Shown: positions 12,510 through 25,200, counted from the first letter of the stretch. The stretch: 64,000 nt of DNA from Molossus alvarezi (GCA_037176705.1 CM073898.1:25094488-25158487); one strand, 5' to 3'. Translations and numbers: made by a program. Notes: generated by a model from the letters alone, not told the origin.

Positions 12510-12979
12510 TGTCACAGTTTCCTGGATGCTGGCACCACACCCCTGGTTCAGAGACAAGAGTTTATTACTCATAGTAATAGCAATAGTGAGAGATCATCAT
12601 TTTTGTGCCGATTTCCGAAGTCCCAGTCCCCACAGGGCAACGTGAAGAGGCCAAATGGCACCCACACACACAGTGGTTGGTACAGGAGAGGAATCCTGAG
12701 TTTAAGGAACCTGATTATTTATCATGGTCACTAGGCAAACCTGCCTGCTCTTTGCTCCATAGCAAGACACTCTCTGTCTTCCAAGGTTGTAAAAAGCCTG
12801 CCCTGAACTCTGAAGGGGACCACTCTCAATATTCCACAGTTGTTTACTACACAAACACCCTTGAAAAGATAGTCCAGAGCAAGAAGTCAGTAGCTCATTC
12901 ACAGATGTGCAAACATAGTGAGAGACTGATGGAAAATCATTTCCCATAAATGTATAGCTGAGGCAAAAAGGACACAACA
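12510..12979 (-). mobile_element. Candidate solo LTR
   Basis: On the minus strand the 470-bp block begins TGTTGTGTCC and ends CTGTGACA, matching the TG...CA rule. It carries AATAAACTCTTGTCTCTG about 70 bp before its end, like a retroviral polyadenylation signal and R/U5. No internal retroviral gene is adjacent and no clear target duplication was found, so the family and even the boundaries are uncertain. The 114-codon plus-strand frame here is incidental. Confidence 0.4.
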
Positions 12980-13230
12980 TTAGTACCTTCTAATTCTTAG
13001 GCAGTAGACATATATTATTACATTTTCTTCTGTATTTTTTAAATATCTGTACCCCTCAACCCTCACTGAGAGACAGAGACGACAGAGAGAGAAACAAGAG
13101 CTGTCAGTAATTCAGTAGCTGCCCCAAGATTTGGTGGGTGCTCCAACAGAATATGGGTGACTTCCCTTTGGGAACATTATAGAATTCCTGAATTGGACGG
13201 TGGGGCCCTTCTAATTAAAGAATCTACAAT

Positions 13231-13326
13231 ATTGGCCCTGGCCGGTTTGGCTCAGCGGTTGGAGCGTTGGCCTGCGGACCAGAGAGTCCTGGGTTCGGTT
13301 CCCGCTAGGAGCACGTACCAAAAAAG
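13231..13326 (+). mobile_element. Head-only Ves SINE with perfect target duplication
   Basis: Head GGCCCTGGCCGGTTTGGCTCAG, B-box GGTTCGGTTCCCGCTAG, then GAGCACGTACC and a short A-rich tail; the usual second half is absent. AAGAATCTACAAT is repeated exactly at 13218-13230 and 13327-13339, proving that this unit transposed in its short form. Confidence 0.9.
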
Positions 13327-13414
13327 AAGAATCTACAATTCTTCTTGGACGGTCAAGGTTGAAGGCCTTTCAGTTCCTTAGCTATTCTTCCTTATTCCCT
13401 CTGCATAAGGAAAT

Positions 13415-13443
13415 CACAAACCACACACACACTCACACACACA
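13415..13443. repeat. Short imperfect (CA)n
   Basis: Interrupted CA repeat, CCACACACACACTCACACACAC. Confidence 0.85.
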
Positions 13444-13771
13444 ATTCCCAAGTAACTCCACATTTCTGAATCTCTTTGTTCCTTCTTTTTAATGAGATTA
13501 ATGGGAAGTTTGCTATTTATGCCCTGAAAGCAGTAGTACATGAAAAATGTCATGGGTGCAGGAATGTCAGTGGTGAGCAAGATAAATAGGATCCTGTTCC
13601 ACAGAACTTACTATCTCGTGGGAAGGATAAACAATTCAACAAAATAATAAGATGTGATTGGCTCCCAGATTCACTAGAAATTTATTTAGTCTCTACCCCT
13701 CCACATCTATTTGACTACTCCTCTCCATGGAACCATAGCCAGAGAGAGTTGGTGAAGTTTTCCTGTTTATC

Positions 13772-14074
13772 CCATAGTTTGGCTCAGTAGTCAGAGCCAT
13801 TGGCCCATGGACCAAAGGGTCTTGGGTTTGATTCCCGGTCAAGGGCACATACCAGAGTTTCAGTTCAATTCCCAGCCCCAGTCGGGTCATGCGGAAGCAA
13901 CCCACTGATGGCTCTTTCTCACATCAATGTTTCTCTCTTCTCTTTCCCTCTCTCCCTCTCTTTCTATCTTTCTCTCTCCCTCTCACCTCCTTCCCTCCCT
14001 CCCTCCCTTCCACTCTATTTACAAATCAATGGAAAAATATCCTCAGGTGAGGATTAACTAAAAAAAAGAAAAAG
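13772..14074 (+). mobile_element. Ves SINE with expanded pyrimidine tract
   Basis: The first bases of the head are degraded (ATAGTTTGGCTCAGTAG). B-box GGTTTGATTCCCGGTC, a second GTTCAATTCCCAGCC, a long CTCC/CTTT tract, then AATCAATGGAAAAATATCCTCAGGTGAGGATTAAC and an A-rich end. Confidence 0.9.
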
Positions 14075-14344
14075 AGTAATAGAATAGGGGGGCTGGCGAA
14101 AGCATTGATAAACAAAAGATCCAACACAATATTGGTAATATTGGTTGACAAAAGGTATCTGCTCAAGTAACCCTCTTTGCTTTAGCTCGGATTTTCTTTT
14201 TCATAGGAAATTCCGATATCTAGTTTCATAATGCAAATGAACACTTACTGCTTTGAAGCACCCAGAAATCTGACATAGCATTAAAAAACCCCAAATTAGA
14301 ATATTCTCTTGAGGTCTTTGCTCATAACACAATGCCCCACAGAA

Positions 14345-14383
<39 letters not shown>

Positions 14384-16699
14384 AACATTTGCTTTCTCAA
14401 CATATCTAAAAACTTCCTTTTATTTTTCTTGAAAGGCTAAGAATGTAGGAGGAACTACTATTATTGAAGCAGTAGACAAGACTAGCTAATCTGCTATGGT
14501 GCAATTTATACAAACACCTAAATGAATATTCAGCTTCATAGAAGATATTAAATTAATATTAAATCCACTGAATAGTCTTTTTTTAAAAAGCATTCTGAGT
14601 AGAATTTCGTTACTTAATAAGCTTCCCTCACAACTATTCTAGAAAATGTTATTTTCACAGATTTGATTAGCAGAGGTACCAAAATTTCAATAAGCAATGA
14701 GTACAATACAAAACCAGATTCTAGTTTCCTTCAAAAGCTGAACTAATAATCTGCTACATCTGAAATGCTAACCAGCCACAAAGGTTTTGAAAAATGGACT
14801 TCATCTGCCCCCTGCTGTTTTCTAGGTAAATGACAGGACTTCCTAATTATGCTCTTAAGAAAGAGCCAAATTTGGCCCATATTACTAGCATCCGTTTTTA
14901 GACTATACAAACTATGGCAAAGGGGATGGTGTCTGTATCTCAGCATATAGCATAGTTGGAATATAGCAAGTGTCTAAGTGCTGAATAAGTGAACATACAG
15001 CAAAAAAGGTGTGCTTCCATACTCTGCATAGCCATAACACCAAGAACACATATGCCCAAGAAAGAAAGCAATGAAAATATCGTGCAATTCTCTGTTCATG
15101 GGTGTCGGAAATAAATTGGGGGCCATCAAGCATGCCTGGTGTTCTCTAATAATTCCACTGCTAAACAAAATAACAAAATTGGAATATTCAGACTTAAGGA
15201 TATAGATTTTATAAATGTTACTGCCAAGAAATAAATCTTGGAGAGTTTAGGATCTAAGAGCCATGAGGTAAAAACAACAACACATATGAGTCTCCAGGGT
15301 GGCAGAGCTAGCTGGGAGATCATGAAGTTCTCCGTGTCATCTTTCATCCCTTTCTCCACAGACCCCTGCCGCGACCAGCCCTCCAGTGATTACCTGCACA
15401 GCTCAAGATTAGGAAAAGGCAAAGAGGGGAGATGGGCATTGTCTTTAGTTGTGGGTGGACTTATTGAATATAAAAGAAGTCTGGCTAAGATTTCGACATT
15501 CAATCTATGTGCCCACCTGGAGAAGGTTAGTCAACAAATAAGTATGCACAGGACAGTTCTAAAGGGAATATGACTAAGTGCCAGTGGATGTGATATAGAA
15601 AATGTCCAAGAGGGAAATGTTTCCACCAGGGAAATCTTTAAACCAGGTGAGCCTGACAGTCTCTTACACCACAACTCAACAAGCAAATAAAATGGGTGAG
15701 GGCCCGGGAGTGCCGGGAGAGTCTTTACCATTTGGGCTGAGGTCCTTGGTCCCGGGTATTAAGGGAAAGTAGGTTGGTGCTGCATGAGGACTGAAGCATC
15801 CCTAGAGAAGCAGAGGGCCACCACCATCCAACCTGCTCAGGAATGAAGGTTTGGTCACTCCACCAGCAGGTGAAGCCAGATGAAGCTGTGGCTGAGGGCA
15901 AAGGGAACACAGAATGGGTGAATATCAACTAAGGTCTTATTGTTCCCTTCCTTGGTGAATTATGTATATAAGTACATATGCTAATTGTCTTTCTTCACCT
16001 CTCCCTTGCCCAGCTATTCTACATAGCCTCTGTTGATTCATTTTACTATTCATCCACAGTATAGAGGGTGTTCAGGTGGCTTTGTGTTTAAATTATAACG
16101 AACATCACATCCTGAATTTTCAGCAGAATGAAATGAATTGAAATTTTGGGCTTCCCCTTTTGAGAGCGCAGCATATTTTGTATGAGGGAGATTTAAAGAT
16201 GGAAGAAGGGTGTGTGTTGATGTTGGACAGCCAGAGCGAACATTTGTCCCTCCCCAAATCTTTCCAACAACCTCTCCTCACTTTGGTAATTCCTCAAGTA
16301 TAAATCCTACCTTCCTCATATAGAATAACTTTAAGTACCTTGAAAATTTTAAATTAATACAACAGATGTGGTAGATTCTACCAATCAAATATACATGTGC
16401 AAAAATTTTTCTGGAAGCGAATGTTCTGAGAGGCAGCAGAGGCAGCCTGGCTGTGAGGTCAGTGGTGACGGCTGTTTCCCATCCACAGCTCGGCTACGCT
16501 GTGGCTGCTGCTCCACTAGACGATCAAGTCTAGGGTGTGGTCTGGGAGTTGTTTCTAGCTCAGCCTAGCTTCTCCAAAGCCCTTCCTACTTAAATTAGCT
16601 AGACAGGATGCTGTTGTTAGAACCAAGGCTAATTAGTATAAAAAGATGAAGTAGTTATGTGCTTTGCCTCAGTCTTGTCATCTTTGAAAATTTTCAAGC
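14075..16699. other. No gene seen; (CA)n at 14346-14380
   Basis: One CA microsatellite. The remaining sequence shows no recognisable gene or repeat; the open frames are short and without domains. Confidence 0.4.
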
Positions 16700-17580
16700 C
16701 CTGTGGTAAAGACAAAATATCTTATATCTAGGAAACGTTCATATCCTGGCTTATATACTCATCAAATATATCCAAAATCTATTTCTTACCATCTGACTCA
16801 TGGTCATTATCACTATCACCTGGATTGTTTCAATGACCTCCTACTTGATCTCGTTTTTTCTTTCCTGTCCACCCGCCTGGAATCTATTCTCATCACAATA
16901 GCCAAAATGACCCTGTCGAAATCTGATTTTCTAACAGTCATCTGCTCAAAATACCCTAATAGTTCTCAGCTTTCCTTCTACTAAAAACTCAACAGCCGGT
17001 GAGACCTACATGACCCGGCCCCCTGACAAACTCACTGACCCTATAATCCCAGGTAAACTTGCCTCCTTATTACCCCTTTATCGTGATAACCACACCCATT
17101 CCTCAGGTCTTAGCACTACCTATCTATTCCCTTTCTCTGGAATACTCTTCCCCAATACAGGTGGGGCAGAAGTAGGTTTACAGTTATAAGGGAAACAGAG
17201 TTTATTCGTGTATTATTTTCCATACAAACCCCTGTAAGCCTAATTTCGCCCCACCCTGTGTATCTGCATGGCTCATTCCCTCAGCTCCTCCAAGTCCTTG
17301 CTCAAGCGTCACCTCAGTAAAGCTACCCTCACCACTCCATTTATATATAGTAAACTTCCACCCCACACATGTCTCATCCTGATCCATTTTTTTCCTATAG
17401 CACTTATTACATTCTAACCATATAATTTACTGGATTATATTTATCATTGACTTCCATACAAAAGCTGACAATTTTGTCTCTTTTGCTCATTGATGTTTTT
17501 CTCATGCCTATAAGTGGGTCTGACATGTGGTATGCAATAAATATTTGTGGAATAATCAAATAAATGAATGAATGGATATC
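16700..17580 (+). mobile_element. L2 LINE 3' end, split by a mariner MITE
   Basis: Recognisable L2 wording: 'TTTCAATGACCTCCTACTTGATCTC', 'CTGGAATACTCTTCCCC', 'TCCTTGCTCAAGCGTCACCTC', and the diagnostic tail GTATGCAATAAATATTTGTGGAATAATCAAATAAATGAATGAATGG. The MITE at 17158-17260 interrupts it. Confidence 0.75.
17158..17260. mobile_element. Mariner-type MITE
   Basis: 103 bp with inverted ends: CAGGTGGGGCAGAAGTAGG at the left, and CACAGGGTGGGGCGAAATTAGG read inward from the right. TA occurs on each side (17156-17157 and 17261-17262). The related copy is the split one at 35819-38611. Confidence 0.8.
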
Positions 17581-17607
17581 ACTTTTTCTACTGGGCTACT
17601 ACCACTA

Positions 17608-18134
17608 CAGTAGTCTCCCCCTTACCCATGGGGAGTATGTGCCCCCTAATGGATGCCTGAAATCGTGGATAGTACCGAAACCTATGAACACTGTTTTTCC
17701 TATACATTCATACCTATGATAAAGTTTACTTTATAAACTAGGTGCAGTAAGATATTAACCATAACTTTAACAAAACGTAACAATTATTACAAAATACACT
17801 AAGAGTAATGTGGTCTTTCTCAAAATATCTTACTGTACTGTACTCACCATTCTTGTGATGGGAGATGACAGAACACCTACATGATGAGATGAAGTGAGGT
17901 GAATGACATAGGCATTGCTATGTAACCTTAAGCTACCATTGACCTTCTCACAATATGTCAGGAGGGTTACCTGCTTCAAGTGATCCTAGACCATCAAGCA
18001 TGACAACACCGATGGTTGACTGTCAGGAGCACATGATGTCAGTAGTCGGGGAAATGGAATATTTGTGGACTGCCGTTGACCCAAGTAACCGAAACTTCAG
18101 GAAGTGAAGATGAGGGGGTAAGAAGAGACGACTG
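17608..18134. mobile_element. Nonautonomous Tigger-type DNA transposon
   Basis: Begins CAGTAGTCTCCCCCTTACCC and ends with its rough inverse (inward CAGTCGTCTCTTCTTACCCCC), with TA on both sides. The interior wording 'GGATGCCTGAAATCGTGGATAGTACCGAAACC' and 'ACATGATGAGATGAAGTGAGGTGAATGAC' is that of the MER8/MER2-type Tigger derivatives. No transposase frame. Confidence 0.8.
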
Positions 18135-20199
18135 TACTACTGCTGACGTGGCCTGTTTCTTAGCCCTTCCAAGTTCACTTTTTGTATTCACCTCGCAATA
18201 TTCTGCCTGGGCAGGAAGTGAGATTCAAAGCAGCAACATGTTTCCTCAGGTTCCTACATCTATAATTACAACTCTATGAAGAATAAAAAGCTACTAATTC
18301 TGAAATGTAATTTTGTTTTGGGGGTGGGAAAAAGGAAGGGAATAAAGAGGGTCTTTTCATTTGTTGATACTAAAAATGCCCTGATTGATAAAACCTGGAC
18401 TTATTCTAGAGCAATTCTGAATGATGAAGAGGTAAGGTAAATGGATCTCCCTTAATTTGGAGGAAATCTAGGATGTCTAGAGCTCGTGCCACACAACAGG
18501 GGCAATGCCCATGAACAGTAAATGCACACCCCTCTGTGGTAGGAGAAAACTGTCTTAAAAAGTAAGAAAATTATCAACAACCCAAGTCCTAGTGCTTTCT
18601 CCTCAAAATCTCATCCACCCTCAGAATAATCAAAGTAACTTTGCGAGCATTAAAGAATTATTTAATGGCCCAGGAAAATGCCCACAGTATATGAAAAAAA
18701 GGTATGTCCAGTGTAATTCTACTTCCGTGTAAAATAAAAATCAAGAATATGTCTTATGGCAGTAAGCACGGGAAAGATTTTGATAGCACACACACCAAAT
18801 AATAGTCATCTCTGAGGTGTACAACCAAAAGGACATTATTATGGGTGGTTTTCTTCACCTTCAGTAATAACAAAATCTTGTTTTCTCCACCATTTAGTAC
18901 TTTTCAGAACAAAAGCAAGACAGAGCTTTCATCTTGCGTTAGGGACATTACTCGAACCCTGAGGTGTGTAGTCGAGTCCTGGGTTTGCAAGCCTGAGACA
19001 CCTGGGACACCTTTATTGATCAAGTGGTTTCCCAGCCACCTCACAGTACTGCTGGGAGCATAGAGTACTACTATACACGGAAATGCTTTATTAAGCTATA
19101 CAAAGGCTGTGATCCCCACTCCTAATCCTTTTTATACATACCTTGAGGTGCTGTTAGCTTGAGTTCTGATGAGCCCCAAAAGTCACAGAACTACAAGAAC
19201 ATAATGGTTGTATTACGCTGAAATATGTGGAGGATAGATCAATTCCTCAGCCTAAACTCCAGCAAACTGAAAACCCGAAGGAGGAATTGCGACATCTGAT
19301 ACGTGATTTCGGTAGAGGAAGTGTCAGGTCTGTCCTGCTTGGGAAAGCCCTAACTTAGCTTTGCTTGCCCAACAAGCCAACTGCAAGTTCTCCCCAGGAC
19401 AGACGCTGCAGACGAGTCTAAGCGAGAGGACCTCCTCAGCAAGCCCTGGCCCAGGGCGCAGACGGCAGCAGGAGCGCCGCAGCCAGCTCTCCAGCTGTTT
19501 CCCTCACCACCCAACTAGGACCCAATGGAAAACACTCAGGTGCACAGACCGACTCTGGCCCCAGCATGGGAATTCGGGTCCTGCATGCAACTGCTGAAAC
19601 CTGTATGTCTGCAATAGACACAGCAACCCTTGCCAGCAGATAAGCAGCTAGTCAAGAGCCAATTCCTGTTAGAAGACTAAACCGCTTAGGACAACTTTCC
19701 GAAGGGCCATTTTGAACTCTTATAGAGTAAACCGCTAACAACAACAGTGTTTTTTGAAATTTTATGGTATATTTTAATAGGTTCTTAACCAAGACCAAAC
19801 ATGTTTTAATCTCATAATAATAAACCACCACCAAAAGCACTCATACCTACAAGGGTCAAGTCCCTAGTCTGTCCAATTCTGGAGGTAAAATAACTAAAGC
19901 AAGCCCAGGGGTCTCTGAAAATATAACCCTCGAACGTGAAATACTGCTATGCGATTCTACGAACACAGTGTTCACTGAAGCAACAATGACTATCTTCATG
20001 ACAAATGTAAAAGGCATAATCAGTAGTTAAGTCACAAATGAACTGTCCCTTCCACAAAAGTAAATTATTTGTTTTAACTAGGAAGATAAATCATTTGTCC
20101 TAAGTATTTCTTTGTAAAAACCTATCTTGTAATATAGATTACTAAACAGTTGTACGACAGAAAATACACTACACCAAAGTTATTTCAGTAAACAGTTTT
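18135..20199. other. No gene recognised downstream of ATL2
   Basis: 18660-18900 reads like a diverged L1-related 3' end (TATGGGTGGTTTTCTTC...). 19361-19600 is locally GC-rich (CCCTGGCCCAGGGCGCAGACGG) but has no convincing exon. Confidence 0.35.
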
Positions 20200-22126
20200 G
20201 AGTTTGTCTTGAATCCCTTTTATTGCTTCTTGCTTAACAATGTTCAGAATTTTCCAGCTGAAACCAAAGTGCTTTCTTGGAATCATCTATAGAAGTATAT
20301 CTTCTTTGGAGAAAACACACTCTTTTCCAACAAGAAATACTAAGAAATCCAATGGTCTAGATTTCACAACGTTTTAGTTAAAAAAAAAAAAAAAAGTAAG
20401 CTATGTGTCTTTAATTTCATAATAACTGCTATTATACAACAAATTTTTTATTTTTTCATTCATAAAAACAGTCCACAGCATTCATAAAACGGGGTGGTAG
20501 AAGAAACAAAAAGAAACACTTTTCAAGTGGATTCTTTATGTTTAAGAACAGAGGAGTTGTTAGCAATTTAATACAGATGGAAACAAATACAATCTGTAGA
20601 AAAACAGGAGTCAAAGGGGGAGAAGAGATATTACCAACCAAGGTAAATTTAGAGCTTTCAGGCATGCAACTCAACATCTGAATTTTCTTCACTTAAAAAC
20701 CAAAGTAGGTGCTTTAACAGGTGTTCATAAAGAAGGCTACAAAAAAGTATTGCAGAAATGTTAGCCTCACATGTCACACACAAAAAAAGAAAAAAAGAAA
20801 AGAAATGAGTAAATCCCCATCTACACCCCAGGCTAATCACAAGTTTTCCCTAACCAAGACAGACACAGAAAACTTTTTACAAGCTTAGCTTGGAGGTATA
20901 ATATGATACCTTAGAGCTCTCACTTAGGTGTGTCCTGCTCATGCTCTTTTTCAAAATAAACAAATATGATTTATGTAATGGAATACATACTTGAAGAATT
21001 TCTTAAAAAAAGAATCACAAGTTTCATCTTATATATACAACAAATTTTTAATTATATACTGAAAATAAATTACAGGAAATAACTTTAAAATGCAACAGAG
21101 GACAAAGTCACGATAAACATTCCCATTGGATTCCCTGGGGGGGGGGGGGGTGAGATTGCAGTGCTCAAGGAAGATAAATATCACAAATATATCAAAAACT
21201 TCAAATAGTCTATGCATTCACACACTGACGTGAGCCACAAACATTCCTTCACAGGGACTGTACTTATTAGCCTACCACAGAACCAGATTTTGCCATAAAC
21301 TACAAAACTTTTAATACAAAATCGTTATTTATATATTTATAATTCATATACATGCCCTATCTGTGAGTTTAGAAAATAAAAGCTACACACTGTACAGACA
21401 CTCTTAACTCATAGCTGTAGGCAACATTTTTGGATGGAATTTCTCCCCCAATAAAATTAATGGCATATTTTATGTACATGAAGGCTAAACTGCATAATGA
21501 CAGTTCAGTTTCCCAGATAGCATCTCCTTTTAGGGCAGGTTTATAAATTTAAAAAGGCAAGACAAATGTACACCTCAGAATCACTTTCTCAGCTACAAGA
21601 GTTGTCATGTAATTTCTGTGAAGTTTCTGATACATGCATTTATGTAATACTGGTACTGAAGGCAGTAAAGCAATATATACTTTTAATGTAGTGGCTCAAT
21701 AAAGGCTTCATTGTCATTCCAATCTGATTCTTTATACAGTGATTCATAACTTCTCTAAAAATTAAAAGTCAATGGGACACTGTGTTAGACTCTAAATAGA
21801 TTTCTTAAAATATTTCCCTGAAATATCCTTTTACATAACACAAATTTCACTAACATTAGATTAAGTAAAAGAAAAAGAATTAAAAACATGGCACAACTGT
21901 GCATGATAAACTAATGCTCCTCAGCTAATCTCCATGCCTTAGGAGCCATGAAAAGAATGCTTAAAACCAACCAACAATTTTCACACTCTGTGGCAGCCAT
22001 ATGTGAAGCCAGTTGTACTAAACTACTTCTACAGTTGATTGTAAACTTTGGTTTATTTGTATTTGAGTTCTCATTGTACAGCAAGCATGAAAAAAGAGGG
22101 AGTGGAGTCCATGAGGAGATGAACTG
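20200..22126 (-). other. ATL2: Probable ATL2 3'UTR and polyadenylation region
   Basis: After the exon 13 stop the minus strand runs AT-rich with no recognised SINE or LINE insertion for about 1.9 kb, unlike the rest of the window; that is what a retained 3'UTR looks like. AATAAA hexamers on the minus strand lie at 22057-22052, 20452-20447 and 20224-20219. The last is followed by a GU-rich stretch about 45-65 nt downstream and is my preferred distal end. The true end is uncertain. Confidence 0.45.
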
Positions 22127-22246
22127 TCAGTCCGTCTGTAACCGGGCATGATGAGACACCTGGTCAGTCAGGCCTGCTTTGATGGAGTTTGTTACAGACT
22201 GCCTTATGTTTTCCTCCATCAAATTATCACCCAGGGGCTTCAATAC
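22127..22246 (-). CDS. ATL2: ATL2 exon 13, C-terminal tail of the 583-residue isoform
   Basis: 120 nt including TGA at 22129-22127; 39 residues beginning [16 protein letters not shown] and ending SHHARLQTD. Acceptor TACCACAG. It supplies the amphipathic helix (about [13 protein letters not shown]) and the extreme tail. In published biochemistry the C-terminal extension of this isoform restrains fusion activity. Confidence 0.96.
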   Translation of the reverse strand, partial: VLKPLGDNLMEENIRQSVTNSIKAGLTDQVSHHARLQTD

Positions 22247-25200
22247 CTGTGGTATGAGAAATGTGCAAAACAAATAAAAACATGAGGTAAAAAAAGAGTT
22301 ACATATAAAAATAGATATAAAAATTCAATTCAAAGCAATGAAGAAAATAACCAGGAATGTGGAAAATAAAAAGATGCTTCTCCCCCAAAAAAGTTACAAT
22401 GCTACAAATAATGCAGTTAGACATTTTATAATATAACAAAAATCACTTTCCTCTTATTCAAACCATGTACAGTCCTATGAGATGGATGTGCAATTCCATA
22501 CCCTATATGCAGCATCAAATCTGGTATGTACACAGCATTTATGCAGACCGGCCCAGACGGTCCTGCTTATTGTCCTACATGTATAAGTGTGAACACTTCA
22601 GATAGAGAAAAAAGTTTAAAATACTGTCTAATTTTTCTTCTTGTTATTGTTGGATGACAGTCTCTGTCGCTGTGCTGATGAAAGAGCACGATGAACCATT
22701 CGGCGTCTAGTAACTTCAAACAGTTTGGAAAACACCTAAAACATGGAGTGATTTGTTAGGAGAATGACTGAGAGTGCCTTGAAGTTTAAGAGTTTAAGAC
22801 TACAAGAATTTGAGACTTTGTAGGTTTCTCACCTTCCTGGGACTCCTCTGAAGCAAAAGAAAAGAGAAATGCAAAAAAAAATTTAGACAAGGTTTGTCGA
22901 CACAGCACAGAACTTCTCTGTCTAGTGCTCACCTTACCTCAACTACACTAAAAATAATTTCTCACACTTTAGATTCTTCCATTTGTTTTGTAATAATGGC
23001 ACCTCTCAAACCTTAGAATCGATGCTGTACAGGAGATGATTGGTTTTTCTAAAGAAGACACCGTACAGTTATTGAATTTCATGTTGCAGAAAATTAGTAA
23101 TGGTCCAAAAATTTAGTGGATAATACTTTCTTTAAAAGTGAGGTTGTAACAGCTTTTAATCCATATTCTATTAGAAGGTATCAACGGAATGTGGAGAGAT
23201 TTTTTGAGATAAAAATTTAAATTTTACACATATCCAAACATAAGCTTCCTAATCAGATCTGAATAAAAATGAGCATTTCTCTAAAGAATATAAAATCCAT
23301 ATTAATAGTGATTCACTTTATAAAATAATATTATTAATATAGTGAGTCACTTTATAAAATAATGATATTATTACAAGAATAATGAACTTTCTACAAAAAA
23401 AAAAAAAGGTTTACTTCTTCAGTCTTTAAATTTTAAGCCAAAACCAACATGGACCTGCATATTCTAGATCTTCCAATAAGCCAAATACTTTCAGCCCAGA
23501 AATGGTATCTGAAAATGCCCATTTTACTGTCCATCAGTAATAACTGCAGCTTTCATTCTGGTCCTTGACATGATGCTCAAGTATTTCATGATGATCATTT
23601 TAATGACAACATCCTTAAATGGAATTTTCTGTACATGGGCAATTCCAACACACGGTTGGCCAATATACAACATGGCTTTCCTTAGTAGACACTTGTCAGC
23701 CTGGACTTTGATATCTGGTTGAAGTAAAAGATTATGATTAAGAGTTGGTTCTCTGTAGCGCTTTGTTTTGTTCATCAGCATTTCCATAATACAGAAGTCA
23801 AACAAAGTGTTTTGTGTAAGAAATCCCTATTGGATTGTTCATTGTAGTACATCAATAAATCACTACTCTCTCTTCATGGAAGGCAATGGAGACCTGAATA
23901 CCATCTAACATTTCTCCTGGAATATAAGCATGCATTGCTTCTTGCCATTATTAGTATGAAACTTCTTTTGCTTCCCTAAATTACTGAACTTCCATACTTC
24001 TTTTCCTTACTTTCATAACTCTTTCGCCAATTATATTTTCTCTTCTCAAAGAAAGAAATCCTTAGAGACTTGCCCTGCCCACTGTTTGATAGAGTCAAGA
24101 CTATGATTAAGAATCTGTCCAAAGGATATTACAAATTTAAGCCAACCAAAGCACTCTAAAATTATGACTTTAAAGAAAAAAACATTCTCCTGTTCACACT
24201 TTATATTCAGATTATACATCCAAATAAAATGGAAAAATCCTTTTGACATTCCTCATATAAAGGAAAAGTAGGTGTGCAAATACTGTGTGGGGAGGAAGGA
24301 AAGTCACAGGGATGAGATTAGTCTCTAAAAACTAAAAGATAGATACCAACCTGTTCCCATAGTGTTTCAGCAAGCTGATCAATCATTGTTCCAATTTCTC
24401 TGAACTCCCCAGAGTATTTAACATATGCCCAAGTACAAAGAGATGTCAGTGCCAACCCCATGATCAGGTTACACAAGACGGCTATAGAGTTTAGGCCAAT
24501 GAAGCCAGTCAGTCCTGAGATTATATACATGGCAAACATGACTGCAAACAGTGTGGCAGGGGTACGAGCAGCATAAAAGATGTTCTTGCCATCATTGTGC
24601 TTTATAAAATTTGCATAGGTTTCTTCAATTTCAGCTTCAAGCTGGTCCTGATAACGACGGCAGAATTCATCTCCACCCATTTTTTTTACTGAGCGAAACT
24701 GTTTAATCGCCACTTCCTTGAAATCCAGGTGTTTTCGCTCCAGATCTGAAGGTGCAATGTAAGGCTTGTCCCCACCACATACCTGTACAGACATGATTAC
24801 AGAACGATAGATTACATGCTAGAAATAATTCACATCTGAAAATTCCCTTCTCACAGTGTTTAGTCTCAAAAAGTCAAATCACCTACATGGTTCAGTTTTA
24901 AACTTGTTCATACTATCTCACACATAACCATAACCTATTAGTTGTAACTGATATGTCTGACTCAGGCAAAATATATTTCCAAATATGACTAATACAAGCA
25001 AAGACAAAATAATGACACTGAAATCTGAACCTGATTTCACTTGATCCACTAATACACCATAAGAGTACAAAAAACTGCAGGCAAGAATGTGGGTAAAAGA
25101 TAAATTTTAAAAAGTACATTAATGTTCAAGTTAGCAAGCTTAGCATAGAAACTGCTACTGGCCTTAGGCTAATGTTAATTACATCAGAAGCTACTAATAA

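Noticed and set aside
12605..12949. A 114-codon plus-strand gene
   Set aside because: It runs antisense through an LTR-like block and has no domain or conserved composition.
14346..14380. CRISPR-like or tandem array
   Set aside because: Simple dinucleotide repeat without spacers, in a vertebrate genome.
24318..24794. A single-exon 158-codon gene reading through ATL2 exon 12
   Set aside because: The residues match ATL2 only between 24782 and 24351. The extra first four and last ten residues are intron read-through, and consensus acceptor and donor bases lie at exactly those points.
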